Positions 61,812 through 64,000 of a DNA stretch of 64,000 nt are shown here, one piece after another. This DNA comes from Lacinutrix sp. 5H-3-7-4 (GTDB taxonomy: Bacteria > Bacteroidota > Bacteroidia > Flavobacteriales > Flavobacteriaceae): the NCBI RefSeq assembly GCF_000211855.2, contig NC_015638.1, positions 310,001 to 374,000 on the forward strand. The letters are read 5' to 3'. A program made the position numbers and the translations under genes. The notes beneath the pieces were generated by a model, which worked only from the letters and a program-made list of their open reading frames with translations, did no database searches and was not told where the DNA came from. Each line of letters begins with the position of its first letter. Position 1 is the stretch's first letter.

Positions 61812-62360
61812 TTAATTTGTTAGGTGAATCATTGCGAAAATGGCATAGTTTATCATATCTTGATAATTAGCATCAATACCTTCGCTTACAATTGTTTTTC
61901 CTGCATTATCTTCAATTTGCTTAACACGTAAAAGTTTCTGCAAAATCAAATCTGTTAAAGAGCTTACTCGCATATCGCGCCAAGCTTCTCCATAATCATG
62001 ATTTTTATCTTGCATTAGTTGTTTTGTAAGTGCTACTTTCTCATCATACAAAATAGTAGCTTCATTTGTAGACATATCTGGTTGTTCTACAACACCTTTT
62101 TCTAATTGTATTAATGCCATAATACAATAATTTATAATACCTATAAACTCACTTTGTTCTCCTTCGTCAACTTTTCTTACATCGTTTTGTTGCAAACTTC
62201 TAATACGTTGTGCTTTTATAAAAATTTGATCTGTAAGCGATGGTAATCTTAAAATTCGCCATGCACTTCCGTAGTCACTCATTTTATTTATAAACAGACT
62301 ACGGCAGGTTTTTATAACCGCATCATATTGTTTTGAAGTATCTTGCATAAGTTGTTTCAA
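61812..62360 (-). CDS. DUF1599 domain protein
   Basis: Two copies of one helical unit: MSDYGSAWRILRLPSLTDQIFIKAQRIRSLQ (about 28-58) and DKNHDYGEAWRDMRVSSLTDLILQKLLRVKQIE (about 118-150). Duplicated DUF1599 of 182 residues. No function is established; conservation next to folP is common in Bacteroidota. Divergent from folP across a 93-bp gap. Confidence 0.88.
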   Translation of the reverse strand: MKQLMQDTSKQYDAVIKTCRSLFINKMSDYGSAWRILRLPSLTDQIFIKAQRIRSLQQNDVRKVDEGEQSEFIGIINYCIMALIQLEKGVVEQPDMSTNEATILYDEKVALTKQLMQDKNHDYGEAWRDMRVSSLTDLILQKLLRVKQIEDNAGKTIVSEGIDANYQDMINYAIFAMIHLTN

Positions 62361-62453
62361 TTTTGCGTAAATTTCGCATAAAATTGTTTAAAATTCAAGG
62401 TTTAGCGTTTATACTTTTTAAATGCTTTACAAACTACAAACTTAAAGGTATCT

Positions 62454-63278
62454 ATGACCATTAATTGCAAAGGAAAACTTATAGATTTATCTACTCCCAA
62501 AGTTATGGGAATTCTTAACATAACTCCAGACTCTTTTTTTGATGGCGGTTTTTATAAGGACGAATCTAAAATCATTAATCAAGTAAAAAAAATGCTTAAT
62601 GATGGCGCAACTTTTATAGACATTGGTGCGTATAGTTCTAAACCAAATGCAGATGATGTTTCTTTAAATGAAGAGCTAAGCCGTATTTTACCAATAATAG
62701 ATTTACTTATTAATCATTTTCCAGATATTATACTTTCGGTAGATACTTTTAGAGCTGAAGTAGCCAAACAATGTTTAGAAAAAGGTGCTGCACTTATTAA
62801 TGATATTTCTGCTGGACATTTAGACAAAAATATGCTTGATATTATTGCAACGTTTAATGTTCCTTATATTATGATGCATATGCGTGGTACACCACAAACT
62901 ATGCAACAACATACTAATTACGAAAATATTTTAAAGCAAATACTTTTTTACTTTTCTGAAAGAATCACAACAGCAAGAAGCTTAGGTATTAATGATATTA
63001 TTTTAGACCCTGGTTTTGGTTTTGCAAAAACCACCACTCAAAATTTTGAGGTTTTAAAATCTCTTGATAGTTTTAAAATTACTAATCTTCCTTTTTTAGC
63101 TGGAATTTCAAGAAAATCTATGATTTACAAAACACTAAACACAACAGCAACTGAAGCATTAAATGGCACTACCGCTTTAAACATGGTTGCTTTACAAAAA
63201 GGCGCCTCTATTTTACGTGTACATGATGTAAAAGAAGCTGTAGAATGTGTAAAATTATTTACAGAACTCGAGGCTTAA
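62454..63278 (+). CDS. folP: dihydropteroate synthase
   Basis: It condenses pABA with dihydropterin pyrophosphate; sulfonamide target. Motifs: KVMGILNITPDSFFDGGFY (about 17-35), DIGAYSSKPNA (61-71), LSVDTFR, INDISAG, MMHMRGTP and LDPGFGFAKT (about 184-193), then LAGISRKSMI. The 274-residue size is normal. It is followed within 50 bp by cdaA in the same orientation, a usual pairing. Confidence 0.95.
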   Translation: MTINCKGKLIDLSTPKVMGILNITPDSFFDGGFYKDESKIINQVKKMLNDGATFIDIGAYSSKPNADDVSLNEELSRILPIIDLLINHFPDIILSVDTFRAEVAKQCLEKGAALINDISAGHLDKNMLDIIATFNVPYIMMHMRGTPQTMQQHTNYENILKQILFYFSERITTARSLGINDIILDPGFGFAKTTTQNFEVLKSLDSFKITNLPFLAGISRKSMIYKTLNTTATEALNGTTALNMVALQKGASILRVHDVKEAVECVKLFTELEA

Positions 63279-63325
63279 TTCTTTTAAATTTTTAAATTTA
63301 CCTAAACCAACTTCAATTTTATTTT

Positions 63326-64000
63326 TTGGACCAACTATTTGACACCGTATTAAAATTTAGTTTAGTAGACATTATAGATGTAGTACTTGTTGCGCTCTTA
63401 TTATACTATGTATATAAGCTTGTACGTGGTACAGTAGCTATAAATATTTTTCTAGGTATAGTAATTATTTACATTATCTGGAAAATAACACAGGCTTTAC
63501 ATATGCAACTACTTAGTAATATTTTAGGTGGTTTTATTAGCGTTGGTATGTTTGCTCTTATTGTAGTATTCCAACAAGAGATTAGAAAATTTTTATTAAT
63601 GATTGGCTCTACTAATTTTGCTTCTAAACGTGGTTTTTTAAAACATCTAAAATTTTTAAAAACCGAAGCTGTTTCTAATACCAATATAGATGCAATTATT
63701 GCTGCTTGTAATAAAATGAGTACTACAAAAACTGGAGCTTTAATTGTTTTAGAACGTAATAATAATTTAGATTATTTAATTAATACTGGTGACGAAATGA
63801 ACATTAAAGTCACCCAACCAATTATAGAAAGTATATTTTTTAAAAATAGCCCATTACATGATGGTGCAATAATTATTGAAAACAATACTGTAAAAGCAAC
63901 ACGCGTTATTCTACCTGTTAATAATGAAAAAACCATACCACAACGTTTTGGATTAAGACACAGAGCAGCTGTTGGTATTACCGAAAGAACCGATGCTATT
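63326..64000 (+). CDS. cdaA: diadenylate cyclase CdaA, partial at window end
   Basis: A TTG at 63326 opens a frame that runs off the window after 225 codons. Three membrane helices (about 13-85) precede the DAC domain with IRKFLLMIGSTNFAS, SPLHDGAIIIENN (DGA motif) and LRHRAAVGITE (RHR motif). It makes the second messenger c-di-AMP. TTG is used because no ATG stands before the first helix. The 3' end is outside the window. Confidence 0.9.
   Translation, partial: MDQLFDTVLKFSLVDIIDVVLVALLLYYVYKLVRGTVAINIFLGIVIIYIIWKITQALHMQLLSNILGGFISVGMFALIVVFQQEIRKFLLMIGSTNFASKRGFLKHLKFLKTEAVSNTNIDAIIAACNKMSTTKTGALIVLERNNNLDYLINTGDEMNIKVTQPIIESIFFKNSPLHDGAIIIENNTVKATRVILPVNNEKTIPQRFGLRHRAAVGITERTDAI

Overview
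The window is an AT-rich bacterial chromosome segment from a member of the Flavobacteriaceae (Bacteroidota); the genus cannot be fixed from the sequence alone. Evidence for the group: a type IX secretion (T9SS) C-terminal sorting domain on an endonuclease I protein, a type III glutamine synthetase, the long Bacteroidota form of PurM, families such as BT_3928, DUF1599, DUF3078, DUF4197, DUF6660 and HYC_CC_PP, and promoters of the TTG-N19/20-TAnnTTTG type.

Positions 1-22408 are chromosomal backbone. They hold housekeeping genes (pyrF, prfA, purM), a complete curli-type amyloid locus on the minus strand (two tandem CsgA-like fibre proteins, a small curlin-repeat protein, a CsgE with an extra N-terminal domain, CsgF, a CsgG with a C-terminal barrel and basic tail, and a beta-propeller lipoprotein), a divergent pair of glutamine synthetases (type III and beta-grasp type), a Ca/Na antiporter, a secreted endonuclease and a 50-codon TTG-start gene.

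Positions 22437-55516 are an integrated mobile element of about 33 kb inserted in the 3' half of tRNA-Arg(ACG). A 100-bp direct repeat with one mismatch marks both ends and carries the tRNA 3' half plus its terminator. Inside each end lies the same tandem TTTGCAGAAAA pair, presumably integrase arm sites. Every recognisable gene in the element is on the minus strand. The right end holds a tyrosine integrase, a protein of unknown family, a helix-turn-helix protein, a zinc-ribbon protein, an SF3 helicase and a (GTT)n/TATGTTGTTAT-rich possible origin. I see no relaxase, type IV secretion, capsid or transposase gene. The rest is metal-resistance cargo. A Zn/Cd/Co-type set (DUF6660, CzcA-CzcC fusion, CzcB, cation transporter, Fur-family repressor, DUF3703, MerT-MerP fusion, GDCCVxC protein, P-type ATPase, HYC_CC_PP protein) precedes a Cu/Ag-type set (CusA, CusC, multicopper oxidase with a barrel-like tail, DUF3347 lipoprotein, haem-binding protein, a broken NTF2-like gene, an AraC regulator with an HMA-like head, CopA ATPase, CDF transporter, DUF305 protein, CusB with DUF3347, HMA lipoprotein). 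A 17-bp operator candidate occurs in two identical copies in front of two transcription units flanking the Fur gene.

Positions 55517-64000 return to backbone: Ohr peroxidase, ClpS, an M57 metalloprotease, PrmA, TpiA, an Opp/Dpp-type permease with an apparent CTG start, a BT_3928 protein, DUF1599, FolP and the first part of the diadenylate cyclase CdaA, which runs off the end. The most noteworthy items are the minimal non-conjugative metal island with its own replication module and paired operators, the curli locus with fused accessory proteins and a shared upstream motif, the nonsense-broken NTF2-like gene, and several structured intergenic elements.
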